A DNA stretch of 64,000 bases from Chryseobacterium defluvii (GTDB lineage Bacteria > Bacteroidota > Bacteroidia > Flavobacteriales > Weeksellaceae). Below are positions 37,641 to 46,986 of the stretch, piece by piece. The notes under the pieces were generated by a model. That model worked only from the letters and a program-made list of their open reading frames with translations. It was not told the DNA's origin and did no database searches. Position 1 is the first letter of the stretch, and each line of letters starts with the position of its first letter. The stretch covers positions 1 through 64,000 of the forward strand of contig NZ_JACHLE010000003.1 in assembly GCF_014204415.1 (NCBI RefSeq), in the 5' to 3' direction. The translations under genes were made by a program, and so were the position numbers.

Positions 37641-38081
37641 ATGAAGAAATTAGTTTTTATGTTTATGGTGCTCTTTTGCGGAACCATAGCCAGTGCACAG
37701 GCCTGGACAGGAAAGGGGGATCAGAAAGTTCAGCTGGGGCTCAATGCCTGGGGATACGGAACAGGAGTTACGGGAACCTATGATTATGGATTAAATAAGC
37801 TTATATCTGTGGGTGCCGGAGCAAACGCCTATTTCGACGGGTATAAGGATAATGATAAGGACAACAGGGTTTTTGTTTTCGGAAGACTGAATTTCCATTT
37901 GCAGGAAGCTCTACAACTGCCTGAGAAATGGGACCTCTATCCGGGGGTGGATCTGGGAGTGCTGGGAAAGGATTTCGGGATTGGTGCCCACATTGGTGCC
38001 CGTTACTTTTTTACTGATAAAGTAGGTGTTTTTGCCGAAGTAGGGAATAACGGCAGCATTGGCGTATCATTCAATTTATAA
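37641..38081 (+). CDS. Small outer-membrane beta-barrel protein
   Basis: The 146-residue product has a signal peptide (VFMFMVLFCGTIASAQA) followed by alternating amphipathic strands (DQKVQLGLNAWGYG, LISVGAGANAYFDG, IGAHIGARYFFTDKVGVFAE) and ends in SIGVSFNL with a terminal aromatic-x-hydrophobic pattern typical of outer-membrane barrels. I believe it belongs to the DUF6646 family of flavobacteria; that name is from memory. It lies just upstream of rseP. Confidence 0.8.
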   Translation: MKKLVFMFMVLFCGTIASAQAWTGKGDQKVQLGLNAWGYGTGVTGTYDYGLNKLISVGAGANAYFDGYKDNDKDNRVFVFGRLNFHLQEALQLPEKWDLYPGVDLGVLGKDFGIGAHIGARYFFTDKVGVFAEVGNNGSIGVSFNL

Positions 38082-38101
38082 AATAAACCTTAATATATGA
38101 C

Positions 38102-38130
38102 AAAGCTTCTCTTTTCGGGAGGCTTTTTAT
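38102..38130 (+). terminator. Weak hairpin after the barrel gene
   Basis: AAAGCTTCTC and GGAGGCTTTTTA pair imperfectly and are followed by a T tract. Confidence 0.45.
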
Positions 38131-38160
38131 TTGGCATAGTTTTGATAATTGTTACCTTTG
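38131..38160 (+). promoter_or_regulatory. Predicted promoter of rseP
   Basis: TTG at 38131 and TACCTTTG at 38153-38160, with 19 bases between, fit the Bacteroidota consensus TTTG-N19-TAnnTTTG; rseP starts 25 bases later. Confidence 0.65.
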
Positions 38161-38184
38161 CAAATTAAAATCTAAATTTTATTA

Positions 38185-39666
38185 ATGGAATTAGCAATCA
38201 AGATCTTTCAATTTATATTAAGCATCTCAATCTTAGTACTTCTTCATGAGCTGGGGCACTTTTTACCCGCCAGATGGTTCAGGACAAGAGCAGAAAAATT
38301 CTTCCTGTTTTTTGATCCGTGGTTTTCTCTGTTTTCCATGAAGAAAATCAATGGGAAATGGCAGTATAAGTTTTTCTCAAAGAACCTTCCTGATACAGAA
38401 GTAATAGAAGTAAACGGAAAAAAGAAAGAAGTTGCGATCGATATATCAAAACTACCGGATACCGACTGGAGAAAACATCCCGAGCAGACCAAATACGGGA
38501 TCGGATGGCTTCCTTTGGGAGGCTATGTGAAAATTGCCGGAATGGTGGATGAAAGTATGGATACCGAACAACTGAAAAAACCTGCCCAGCCTTGGGAATT
38601 CAGATCTAAACCGGCATGGCAAAGGCTGATCATCATGCTTGGAGGCGTTACCGTAAATTTCCTTCTGGCATGGCTTATTTATGGATGCCTGTCTTATTTT
38701 AACGGAGAAACTTCGTTTGATACCACAAAGGTGAATGCTCCTATGCATTATACCCATATTGCAAAAGCAATGGGCTTCCAGGATGGGGATAAAATCCTGA
38801 AGGTAGACGGAAAGGTTCAAAACAATCTGGATAAATTGTCTTTAGATGTCCTGCTAAGCGACCAGATTACCGTTTTAAGAAACGGAAAAGAGGTGACTTT
38901 CAATACAAATGATGACGGAAAAGCGCTGGCATTTAAAGATGAAAACCCGAGAGAATTCCTTACCCCAAGGTATTTCCCGATTATCGATACCATTGTCAAT
39001 CCTAAAACTGCTGAAGCCGGATTAAAAGTAGGAGACCGTGTTGTTTCTGTCAACGGGCAGAAGATCAATTATTATGATGAGTTTCAGGGTATCGTAGTTA
39101 AAAATCCGGGGAAAACCCTTCAAGTAGAAGTGGCAAGAGGTGAATCTGTACTTCCGCTAAGCCTTTCTGTTTCAAAAGAAGGAACTCTTGGTATTGCCTC
39201 CTACAAGCAGTTGAAAAAATATGCCAAGACACAGCATTTCACAATAGGACAAGCTATTGGGAGAGGGTTTACAAGAAGTATTGAAAGTTTAACATATCAG
39301 GTGAAGCAGTTCAAGCTGATCTTTAATAAAAAGGTTCAGGGATATAAGAAAGTAGGCGGCCCGATCGCTATTGTGAAAAATATGCCTGTAGATAAAGCAA
39401 AAGACGGCAGTGTTTCCATCAACTGGACTGCATTCTGGAGCTTTACTGCCATGTTCTCTGTATGGCTGGCATTTTTGAACCTCATCCCTATACCAGGGCT
39501 TGATGGTGGGCATGTTCTCTTTACTTTATGGGAGATGATCACCGGAAAACCGGTTCCGCAGAAGGTTTTGGAAAATGCTCAGATGATCGGGGTTATCTTC
39601 CTGCTAGGCTTGATGTTACTGATTTTCGGAAATGATCTTGTAAAAATAGTTATGGGAAGTATGTAA
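38185..39666 (+). CDS. rseP: RseP-type site-2 zinc metalloprotease
   Basis: The 493-residue polytopic protein has the zinc motif LHELGHFLPARW in the first span (residues about 20-31), two PDZ regions (LSDQITVLRNGKEV and GLKVGDRVVSVNGQKINYYDEF) and the second metal ligand in FLNLIPIPGLDGGHVLF. It cleaves substrates such as anti-sigma factors and signal peptides in the membrane. Spans are at both ends, as in E. coli RseP. It lies just upstream of tRNA-Asn, which ends the core region. Confidence 0.93.
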   Translation: MELAIKIFQFILSISILVLLHELGHFLPARWFRTRAEKFFLFFDPWFSLFSMKKINGKWQYKFFSKNLPDTEVIEVNGKKKEVAIDISKLPDTDWRKHPEQTKYGIGWLPLGGYVKIAGMVDESMDTEQLKKPAQPWEFRSKPAWQRLIIMLGGVTVNFLLAWLIYGCLSYFNGETSFDTTKVNAPMHYTHIAKAMGFQDGDKILKVDGKVQNNLDKLSLDVLLSDQITVLRNGKEVTFNTNDDGKALAFKDENPREFLTPRYFPIIDTIVNPKTAEAGLKVGDRVVSVNGQKINYYDEFQGIVVKNPGKTLQVEVARGESVLPLSLSVSKEGTLGIASYKQLKKYAKTQHFTIGQAIGRGFTRSIESLTYQVKQFKLIFNKKVQGYKKVGGPIAIVKNMPVDKAKDGSVSINWTAFWSFTAMFSVWLAFLNLIPIPGLDGGHVLFTLWEMITGKPVPQKVLENAQMIGVIFLLGLMLLIFGNDLVKIVMGSM

Positions 39667-39693
39667 GTTTTTTCAAACTTTTTAAAGAAAAAA

Positions 39694-39725
39694 TTTGCCC
39701 GGTATAAATATTCGTCCTATATTTG
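39694..39725 (+). promoter_or_regulatory. Predicted promoter of tRNA-Asn
   Basis: TTTG at 39694-39697 and TATATTTG at 39718-39725, 20 bases apart, match the Bacteroidota consensus almost exactly; the tRNA starts 22 bases later. Confidence 0.75.
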
Positions 39726-39747
39726 CACCACTAAAAACAAAGGACAT

Positions 39748-39824
39748 TCCTCCTTAGCTCAGTCGGTTAGAGCATCTGACTGTTAATCAGAGGGTCGCTG
39801 GTTCGAGCCCAGCAGGAGGAGCCA
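39748..39824 (+). tRNA. tRNA-Asn (anticodon GTT)
   Basis: The 77-base gene folds as a full cloverleaf: acceptor arms TCCTCCT and AGGAGGA, D-loop AGTCGGTTAGA, anticodon stem around CTGACTGTTAATCAG with GTT at 39782-39784, T-arm GCTGGTTCGAGCCCAGC and an encoded CCA end. It lies at the border between core genes and the island, the usual place for an integration target. Confidence 0.97.
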
Positions 39825-39831
39825 TACTGAC

Positions 39832-39857
39832 AAGTCGCCAATTTGGCGACTTTTTTC
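39832..39857 (+). terminator. Terminator after tRNA-Asn
   Basis: AAGTCGCC and its complement GGCGACTT form a stem followed by TTTTTCG. Confidence 0.88.
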
Positions 39858-39901
39858 GTTTATAACCTTTTGATAAACAAAGAAATACCCGCTTACAAAC
39901 G

Positions 39902-39954
39902 GGTTCGAGAAGTCCAAAATAAAATTATGGGATTTTTTAGGCATTTCTCGAACC
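39902..39954. repeat. Inverted repeat at the island's left edge
   Basis: GGTTCGAGAA (39902-39911) and TTCTCGAACC (39945-39954) are perfect inverted 10-mers. The first 8 bases repeat the T-loop word of the tRNA 100 bp to the left. It may be part of a recombination or excisionase site. The 200 bp after it hold no gene that I can support. Confidence 0.5.
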
Positions 39955-40164
39955 GCCATCCTAAATCACAAATAATCAACGAGTTACAATAGTGAGTGAA
40001 AATTAGGTATTCCAGCAATATTTCACTTAATTATTTTGCTTTATTACTGCCCTGCTCTTTCTTTAAATGAAAATAAAGAATCGCCCTTATACAGCTTTAG
40101 ATTCCCCATTCGAGATAGATATGATTTTCGGCAATTGTTTGTTAGTCTATAAAAATGATTTTTT

Positions 40165-42963
40165 TTATTTTGATTTATTTTTTTGAAATTCTATAATTTT
40201 AAACATATCTAATAAATGATTTTCTTGCTCATTTTCCAGCTTAGATTTATAAAATCCTTTGATATGCATTATTAATTTTTCATCTAACTTAGGATTAATC
40301 TCATTCTTATTTTCAAGATATTGTAAACACTTATTGTAAATATCATCTTTCGGATTAGTCCAAGAACTCTCAAAGTATTCAATGATAAATTCTCGTTTTG
40401 TTTCGTATGGTACATAGTTTATCGCATGTTCAATAATATAAACTCCATTAAGATGATCTTTCCAATCAGCACTTTTAAAAAGATCTATAGCAAATTCATC
40501 TTTCATCTGCTGTGTAGCATCATTAAATGCATTGATCGTTAATTCGTGACCATTAGAAATATTTTTCCACTCACTATTCTGTAATAATTTTTTGTAGAAA
40601 GATGTTTTTTCTTTAGTAGACACATATTGTAAACATTCTTGAATAATCCACCCATCAATGCTTGTTAAATTATCATTTAAAATTCTTTTAGCAAATTTCT
40701 TTTTTACTTCTACATCTGAATAGTAGCGAAGAGATTTTAAAACAATCATAAAATTCCAAATATCATCACGAGGCTCCTCTGATATATCTATAAATAATTC
40801 CTTCCAATTTTTATCTTCTAAAATATTGTTTGAAACAGTTCTTTGCTTTTCTTTTTGATTTGTTTGAGAAAGACAATACGAGAACAATCCACCATCCTTA
40901 CTATTGCTAATACTATTATCTAATACAGAATTTATAAAACGGTATTTTACATCATGATTACTTGTATGACGTAATACTTTGATAATGAATGAGGGCTCAA
41001 ATTCGGATAAATTATCTTTATTCAGTATCTCTTCAATTATGTCATTACTGATATAATCATTTTTATCAATCCAATAGAAATACATATCCCAAAATAATTC
41101 ATTAAAAATCCTCTTTTCCCATAACAGTTTCCCAAGTTCGATTATGTCAGCATTATCAAGAGGATATCTTTTGTGTAAGGAAATTAGTTTATTTAAGTAA
41201 ATGGTATTTCTGTTATTCTTATGAATTAATCTGTTTACAAATTTCAGTGCTTCTTCTTGATCTTTGATTAGGTTTTTCTGAGATAACATTCTGGATAAAA
41301 ATAATGAAGCATCATAATCATCACCTTTTTCAGTAATAACATCCAAGAGTTCAAGTTTAATTTGAGTTCCAAACTTTTTCCACCCATCAATACTTGCTTT
41401 GCTTAGGCTTTCTGCTAAAATGTCATGATTAAATTGAAGCTGTCCCTCTTCACTTTTGTTGATGTAAAATTTCAATCTGTCCAATATTTCATCATCCGCA
41501 TTCCATCGGCAAAAAACATTACTAATATCAATAATATTCTTTTCATTATAATGATCTGCGATTTTTAAAAATGTTTCATAAGAAATGGACATTTTATGTT
41601 CCATATTAATGCTTGCACAATAATGAATAGATTTAGCCAATCCCTTATATGATTCTTTCTCCTGTTTGGCAATAAATCTAAGATCACTTTCAATAATTCT
41701 CTGAAAAACCTGTTGAGGCTCTGCAAGGTTTAAAGTAGTTTTGTTAAACTCTTTCTGATCTATACGAGCCAAGATGAAAAGCAACAAGAAAAGTGAAGGC
41801 TTATGGTCATTATCCTTTTGCAATAATCTTTCCCAAGCAGGTTTCCAAGCCTGATGTTTTTCAATGATTTTTTCAATAATTTCCCTGTTATCATCTGAAG
41901 ATAGGTGTAATTGAAAATCATTATTTTGATGTTCTGTGTAAGGTTTTTCTTGTGTGTTTCTATCTCCGATGACAATGCGGATTTGATCAATTTCAAGGGT
42001 TTCTTCAAGAATTTTTATCCCTAAAGCAGATTTCTCCTTATCATTAAACATTCGATACCAGTCTTCAATAATAATTAGAAAACGTTGATTATGATTTTTC
42101 TTAATTTCATTTTTAATAACAGAAAGTCCTTGCTCTTCAAATTCCCTAATTTTCAACCGTTCCAGCCATAGTACATTCAATTGTTCTTTATGAAGATCTA
42201 TAGCAAGCCTTCTTAGTACAGTACTTTTTCCAGAGCCACCTGAACCATGAACAATAGCAGTAACCTTCTCATGATTCTCTTCTGTAAAGCTCCCAACAAT
42301 AATATTTTTTAAATCACTGTATCCTTTTCTTATAATGTCATAACCCTGTGTAATTCCGTACCATTGGCAGTTATTCTGTTTAGCAACATAAAATTCCGGT
42401 TCTGTAAAGTGCTTGCCTGTTTTTATGGTTTCTATAAACTCTTCATCAATAATTGTAGCCCCAGCAATTTCCAATCTTTCTTCTGAAACGGAAGAATCAT
42501 TTTCTTTCTGAGAATATACATCCTCTATAAATTCCTTTTTTTGTTTTATTCTTAGCTCCAAAAATTCCTTCGTAAAACATCTGAAAAACGCTCTGTATCC
42601 TCCAAAATAAAAACTATAAATTTCTATTGCCTGCTCATTATTATTTTTAGGTAAGCCGTTTTCAATATGTCTGTTTATAGATTTTTCGGTGTAAACAAGA
42701 TGTTCGAGTTCTATGAGTTTAGTTTCATACGAATTTGAAAATTTCTCTCCTGCCAGATAAGACCTTAGCTGGGTGTAGTTAATTAGTTCATGAACTTTAT
42801 TCTTCTGTTTGGATGAAGCTCTATCATAGCACACCTTCAATAATTCCAGCTTATCCCGCATATCTTTCGCTATAGATTTTGCACTTTCTTTAGTGCTTGT
42901 AATAAGCTCATTGAGTTTGTCTAATTTTTCTTGTTTTTGTCGTGCTAATTCATCTTTCCGCAT
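40165..42963 (-). CDS. Large STAND-like P-loop NTPase, candidate defence protein
   Basis: The 932-residue protein has three regions. Residues 1-70 are a charged coiled coil (EKLDKLNELITSTKESAKSI), then a helical part. A P-loop NTPase domain starts near 240 with Walker A HGSGGSGKSTVLRRLAIDL, Walker B FLIIIEDWYRMF and the sensor IRIVIGDRNTQEK, as in NACHT/STAND ATPases. The C-terminal 450 residues are helical repeats (for example LWEKRIFNELFWDMYFYWID and FINSVLDNSISNS) that could sense a ligand. No effector enzyme domain is recognised. Large STAND proteins on mobile islands are often phage sensors (Avs-like); the role here is inference. Confidence 0.75.
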   Translation of the reverse strand: MRKDELARQKQEKLDKLNELITSTKESAKSIAKDMRDKLELLKVCYDRASSKQKNKVHELINYTQLRSYLAGEKFSNSYETKLIELEHLVYTEKSINRHIENGLPKNNNEQAIEIYSFYFGGYRAFFRCFTKEFLELRIKQKKEFIEDVYSQKENDSSVSEERLEIAGATIIDEEFIETIKTGKHFTEPEFYVAKQNNCQWYGITQGYDIIRKGYSDLKNIIVGSFTEENHEKVTAIVHGSGGSGKSTVLRRLAIDLHKEQLNVLWLERLKIREFEEQGLSVIKNEIKKNHNQRFLIIIEDWYRMFNDKEKSALGIKILEETLEIDQIRIVIGDRNTQEKPYTEHQNNDFQLHLSSDDNREIIEKIIEKHQAWKPAWERLLQKDNDHKPSLFLLLFILARIDQKEFNKTTLNLAEPQQVFQRIIESDLRFIAKQEKESYKGLAKSIHYCASINMEHKMSISYETFLKIADHYNEKNIIDISNVFCRWNADDEILDRLKFYINKSEEGQLQFNHDILAESLSKASIDGWKKFGTQIKLELLDVITEKGDDYDASLFLSRMLSQKNLIKDQEEALKFVNRLIHKNNRNTIYLNKLISLHKRYPLDNADIIELGKLLWEKRIFNELFWDMYFYWIDKNDYISNDIIEEILNKDNLSEFEPSFIIKVLRHTSNHDVKYRFINSVLDNSISNSKDGGLFSYCLSQTNQKEKQRTVSNNILEDKNWKELFIDISEEPRDDIWNFMIVLKSLRYYSDVEVKKKFAKRILNDNLTSIDGWIIQECLQYVSTKEKTSFYKKLLQNSEWKNISNGHELTINAFNDATQQMKDEFAIDLFKSADWKDHLNGVYIIEHAINYVPYETKREFIIEYFESSWTNPKDDIYNKCLQYLENKNEINPKLDEKLIMHIKGFYKSKLENEQENHLLDMFKIIEFQKNKSK

Positions 42964-43022
42964 GGATTATCTGTGTTTTTAAGGTGTAGAACTTTATAAA
43001 ATTACGATTTTTCTTATTATCT

Positions 43023-43052
43023 AAAAAATCCCCTTAATGATTGGGATTTTTT
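43023..43052. terminator. Bidirectional hairpin between UGA gene and NTPase
   Basis: AAAAAATCCC and GGGATTTTTT pair around a 10-base loop; it separates two co-directional genes, so they are probably not one transcript. Confidence 0.75.
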
Positions 43053-43069
43053 ACTTTTTCTTTGAAAGT

Positions 43070-44167
43070 TTATTCTTGTTTTTTACTTAACTCAGGATTA
43101 GTTCTATGGAAAAACGAAATAGGATTATAGTCACCAATGTCATCACTATCACGATCTATTCCAATAAGGTCATCATCACAATTAATTGTTGACAGTAATC
43201 CATCTTCTGTTATTTTATAAGGAATAGAAAAGAATCTTCCTGTTAAAGTATGTAATCAAGCAATGATCATTTCTATTTCAAAACTATTTTTAGGATTATC
43301 TATAAAATCAAAATCTATATGAACCTTCTGCATAAACAGCTTATCTGCAACTGCCTGCATCAGTTCAAAATGAAAGTCATTACTTTCATCTATAGATTCA
43401 AATGCCTTGGCATCAGCTTTTTTTAAAAAATCAACATATTCAGGATTCTTTTTTAAATTTTCCAATGATCTTCCTTTGGACTCATCATCAGGATCATTAT
43501 TTAAATCCTGTTCTGTAAATTTTCTATCACTTGGATCTTTTCCCGTATCCATTGAAGAAAATTCAATACCGTTTATATTGTGAATGGTTATTCCGTTTTG
43601 GTTAATCCTTTCGTTATAATTAATTTTTCTAAGACTCCATAAATTATCTCCGTGTAAAGCATTATAATGATATGCAGAAGTTTGTTCTATTTTTCTCCAA
43701 AGTGATTTGGAATTTCCAACCTCATTTTGTTCTCATTCATCGGCTTCTCATTGTTCACTCATACGGTTTCTGATATGGCGTTTAATCTTATCTAAAGAGA
43801 TATATTCTCAGTTTTGGTACAATAGATGGTCTTTTTGTTCCATATCCAAAGTATCCGAATCAGAAGCAACTTGTATCCATGCAGGAAACTGACCTTTGTA
43901 TTTTCTGATAACCGTATCGAAAAAATCCTGATGCTCCTGCATAAATTCCAGAAAGTCTTTTCATTCTTGTGGTGTAAGCATTTGTGCTTCATTACTAAGA
44001 ATTTTATCAGCGATCTCCCTGATATGCTCCTCTTTGAATTTACTGTGTGACGCTAGATGGTTAATCAGTTTTTTACCGAAGTCACTTTGCAAACCCTCAT
44101 AAGGTTGGGTAACAGCACATTGCTTGATTTCAGTATCTAAATTGACTGTATTAGGCGTTTTTGACAT
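43070..44167 (-). CDS. Unknown protein, needs UGA decoded (5 in-frame TGA)
   Basis: Read with TGA as sense, one frame runs from ATG at 44167 to TAA at 43070 and encodes 365 residues. In-frame TGA codons lie at 43961, 43808, 43748, 43733 and 43256 (codons 69, 120, 140, 145 and 304). The protein reads smoothly across them: LTPQE-x-KDFLEFM, LLYQN-x-EYISLDK, MSEQ-x-EADE-x-EQNE, and EMIIA-x-LHTLTGR. Gly suits the hydrophilic MSEQ/EADE stretch; Trp is TGG elsewhere in the gene (FPAWIQ, SLWRK, NLWSL). In the standard code the longest products would be 98 and 68 residues. The family is not recognised; the protein is acidic and soluble. It lies upstream of the NTPase gene, with a terminator between. 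Confidence 0.75.
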
Positions 44168-44582
44168 GGTCGGAATATATCAAAATAAAATAGATGATGG
44201 AGATAATTGTAATCATTTTTTTGTATTTGTCAAGAAAATGAAGTGTATTTATCACAATATCTTATTCTTTTTTATTCTCCTTATAGCATTTTTTCAAAGA
44301 GATAGTAACATAAAAAGAGTATCCTAAATAGGATTAAATCAATTTTCCCAAAAAAAATTGCAAAAAATTTTTGAAATCTCTTTACTCATCCTATTTCGCA
44401 AAACAGAATTTCCAAAGTCACTCAAAATTTCCTCAGATTATCTTCAAAATTTCCTCAAATTTTCAAGCTAAAATGTTGATAATCAATTAGTTATTTTGTG
44501 TATTTAATTTATTATTCTTTCCTTTGAACCAACAAAAACGAATAAAAATTCTAAAAAATCAAAAATTTAAAACCCTATCAAT
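44168..44582. other. AT-rich spacer, no supported gene
   Basis: This spacer separates the divergent UGA gene and the mobilization operon. It has A/T runs and direct repeats of AAAATTTCCTCA around 44425-44460, possibly a regulatory or replication-related site; I see no convincing coding frame. Confidence 0.5.
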
Positions 44583-44717
44583 ATGAAGCAAAAATCTCAA
44601 AATGTGCAACCCAAAACGGTTCAGGAATTTAACTCTATCATGAACCAACGACATGTCAGCTTCAACAAACTGTTGAAGGAAAATTTCACTAAAAAGCCTA
44701 ATCACATAAAAAAATGA
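44583..44717 (+). CDS. Short basic peptide at operon head
   Basis: A 44-residue frame (start MKQKSQNVQPKTVQEFNSIMN, rich in Lys, Gln and Asn, ending KPNHIKK) precedes the E2-like gene. Its TGA stop overlaps the start of an 18-codon frame (44714). No family is known; small genes at this place could be leader peptides. Confidence 0.4.
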   Translation: MKQKSQNVQPKTVQEFNSIMNQRHVSFNKLLKENFTKKPNHIKK

Positions 44718-44908
44718 AATACGGTTTACTTCTTTATAAAGTCCATCAAAAAGGAGATGCGAAAGTCTAACTCTAAAATTTGAAAAAATTTATGAAAAAA
44801 TCCAACAGAAAAGGGGTTGAAGAGCTTCAAGGAGGCGTATTGCATTCTTAAACAACACCTATCGGAACTGAGTGAAGCACAGTAGCTCATCCGAGCAGAA
44901 CATTTTCA

Positions 44909-44933
44909 GGGGCAGGCACTGTCTGCCCCATTT
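44909..44933 (+). terminator. Hairpin upstream of the E2-like gene
   Basis: GGGGCAG and CTGCCCC enclose a 7-base loop, followed by ATTTT; as it lies 40 bp ahead of the first large gene it may attenuate transcription into the operon. Confidence 0.7.
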
Positions 44934-44970
44934 TAACAACAGAATTCAATTATTTTAAAAATATAAAAAA

Positions 44971-45321
44971 ATGAAAGCAACTATCATACTTACAGAAGGA
45001 ACATTACACGGCGACCCTTTTATTTATCCCACAAAGGATCAAAAAGCACGGTTTATGTTCTCTTACGAATTTGAAAATGGTCATTACGTGATTTCAATAC
45101 ATAGCCATCCTAGCTATAATGGGCGAAATGATGCTTCAAATATTGCCCATTGGCTTCCTTATTACAAATCTCCCATCAACAGAAAAATCTGTTTTACCGC
45201 AGGGAAAGAACCAAAAACACTTCAAAAAGCAAAAGACTTCAGCATGTACTGGGCAGAATTAACATGGACTTATATAAGAACCGGAGTAACCATTGACGAC
45301 CAACTTTTAAGCAGAAACTAA
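44971..45321 (+). CDS. Candidate E2-like protein of E1/JAMM cluster
   Basis: The 116-residue product has FMFSYEFENGHYVISIHSHPSY and, after 25 residues, INRKICFTAG, then a helical end with YWAELTWTYIRTG. A beta-meander followed by His-Pro, a lone Cys and C-terminal helices is the layout of bacterial E2/UBC-like proteins in E1-JAMM operons (Prok-E2 types). The match is by eye and weak; the Cys of KICF would be the thioester residue. It is 24 bases upstream of the JAMM gene and clearly in the same operon. Confidence 0.55.
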   Translation: MKATIILTEGTLHGDPFIYPTKDQKARFMFSYEFENGHYVISIHSHPSYNGRNDASNIAHWLPYYKSPINRKICFTAGKEPKTLQKAKDFSMYWAELTWTYIRTGVTIDDQLLSRN

Positions 45322-45345
45322 AATAACAATAAAAATTTATAAAAA

Positions 45346-46053
45346 ATGAAAAAGCTAAAATTTATCATTACAACAAGTGCCTATCAGCAGATTGTAAAAA
45401 CGCTCGGTTCAAAAATTCCTGAGCAAGGTGGGATTTTAATCGGCAAAGATGGAGTAATAACCGATTTTGTTCACGATGAATTCGCAGAAACCAGCAGTTC
45501 TACCTACAGTTTGAATATTAATTTTTTAAACCCAATTATTAAAAAATTCAAGGAAGATGACAAAGAACTCTTAGGGATTATTCACAGCCATCCTTACGGT
45601 TGTAGAAAGTTATCTCGTCAAGATCAAGAATATTTTGCTGGAGTGCTTAATAAAGCTAAAGATGTGGATTATCTCTTTACTCCGATTGTTTTCTCTGCCA
45701 AGCAGGAAGAGTTTCACTTTTTCCCTTATGTGTTTTACAAAGACGGTAAAATCGAAGAAGTGGAACTGGAAATTGTGCCTAACGATTATGATGAGTTTAT
45801 CAATAAAGATGAGAAAGATCAAAAAACTGAGAAACCTGACCCGAATGTTGTTGAAGAGCGAAAACAATTGTTGGTTGCCATCCATCAGAATATAAGCGCA
45901 AACTCCTCTGCTGAAAATGAACGGTTGCTTATTTCCAGACTTGTGATTATTCTACTGTTGATTTGGAATTTAATCGTCTTGATGCTGGGATTAAGTGCTA
46001 TTGTGCTTACCGCCATCTATTTTATCATCACTAAAAACCTTATAACATTTTAA
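45346..46053 (+). CDS. JAMM/MPN metalloprotease with membrane anchor
   Basis: The 235-residue protein has an MPN domain in its first 150 residues. EQGGILIG supplies the upstream Glu, and IIHSHPYGCRKLSRQD is a complete JAMM motif (H-x-H-x7-S-x2-D). The C-terminal 50 residues form one or two membrane spans (LVIILLLIWNLIVLMLGL onward). JAMM proteases of such clusters remove a ubiquitin-like modifier or process its precursor; here the enzyme would be tethered to the inner membrane. The E1 gene follows after 3 bases. Confidence 0.88.
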   Translation: MKKLKFIITTSAYQQIVKTLGSKIPEQGGILIGKDGVITDFVHDEFAETSSSTYSLNINFLNPIIKKFKEDDKELLGIIHSHPYGCRKLSRQDQEYFAGVLNKAKDVDYLFTPIVFSAKQEEFHFFPYVFYKDGKIEEVELEIVPNDYDEFINKDEKDQKTEKPDPNVVEERKQLLVAIHQNISANSSAENERLLISRLVIILLLIWNLIVLMLGLSAIVLTAIYFIITKNLITF

Positions 46054-46056
46054 ATT

Positions 46057-46986
46057 ATGGACTATTCAAGAATTGAATCTAGTGTGGATATGGGGCTCGT
46101 AAGAGCCTCCCATATCGTAATCGTAGGAGCTGGAGGAAGTTATTCTCTCGCAACTTCATTAGCAAGAACAGGAATCGGCAAATTAACGGTACTCGATTTT
46201 GATGTCGTTGAAGAAACGAACATTGTAAGACAAGGTTACAAACAATTGGACATTGGAACATTTAAGGTTGATGCTTTGGGAGAAGAGGTACAAAGCATAA
46301 ATCCTGAAGTGGAATACTCTGGAATTACCAAGAATTTTTTGGAAATGAACGAGGAATTGGACTCTATTTTTAAAGATGCAGATCTGTTATTATTTCTTAC
46401 CGATTCATTCAAAGCTCAATCATTCGGCAACATTATAGCATTGAAATACAACAAACCAGCCATCTGGAGCGGTTGGTATGAAGGAAGCAGAACCGCAGAA
46501 TTATTCTTTCAAGTTCCTGATTACACTACAGCTTGCTTCCGATGTGCCTGCTCCTCCAGATATATTGCCAATGAAAAAGAAGAAGTAAAAGCCAGCTCCA
46601 ACTCGAACAATGCCTTTCATTCAATGCTTTTGGATAGTTTAATTGGCATGATGAGCCTTGCAATTTTACACCGAAGTAAAAACGGTTTTGTGTCTCCCAT
46701 TGATTTAGGATTAAGAAAATGCAATGAATTTGAAAAATTCTGGAAAGGTATGCTGGATAAAAACGATCAGGTTTTCTATAACTTTTTTCAATTCAAAGCT
46801 CATCCTTTTGGCGGAAACAGCCTCTTCGACAAAGCCTATGAACATTTAGGTGGTAATGCCCAAAATTTCATTTCCTACTGGCAAAAAGCTGATGCTGAAT
46901 TAAAAATTAATGGATATGACTACGACTGTCCCGACTGCAACGGTGCTTTGCATCACAAAATACATACTCACGATGACAACCAATAA
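46057..46986 (+). CDS. E1/ThiF-family adenylyltransferase
   Basis: The 309-residue protein has the ThiF Rossmann domain: IVIVGAGGSYSLATSLARTG, TVLDFDVVEETNIVRQGYK with the conserved Asp and Arg, and LFLTDSFKAQS. Two Cys pairs, CFRCACSS and CPDCNG, look like a zinc site. E1 enzymes activate a C-terminal carboxylate by adenylation. With the JAMM and candidate E2-like genes this is a bacterial ubiquitin-type conjugation cluster, but no separate ubiquitin-like gene is evident; the modifier may be one of the short proteins or be absent. Confidence 0.88.
   Translation: MDYSRIESSVDMGLVRASHIVIVGAGGSYSLATSLARTGIGKLTVLDFDVVEETNIVRQGYKQLDIGTFKVDALGEEVQSINPEVEYSGITKNFLEMNEELDSIFKDADLLLFLTDSFKAQSFGNIIALKYNKPAIWSGWYEGSRTAELFFQVPDYTTACFRCACSSRYIANEKEEVKASSNSNNAFHSMLLDSLIGMMSLAILHRSKNGFVSPIDLGLRKCNEFEKFWKGMLDKNDQVFYNFFQFKAHPFGGNSLFDKAYEHLGGNAQNFISYWQKADAELKINGYDYDCPDCNGALHHKIHTHDDNQ

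Noticed and set aside
43070..44167. Ordinary decayed pseudogenes with nonsense mutations
   Set aside because: Only TGA, never TAA or TAG, interrupts the frames, and there are no frameshifts; random decay would produce all three stops.
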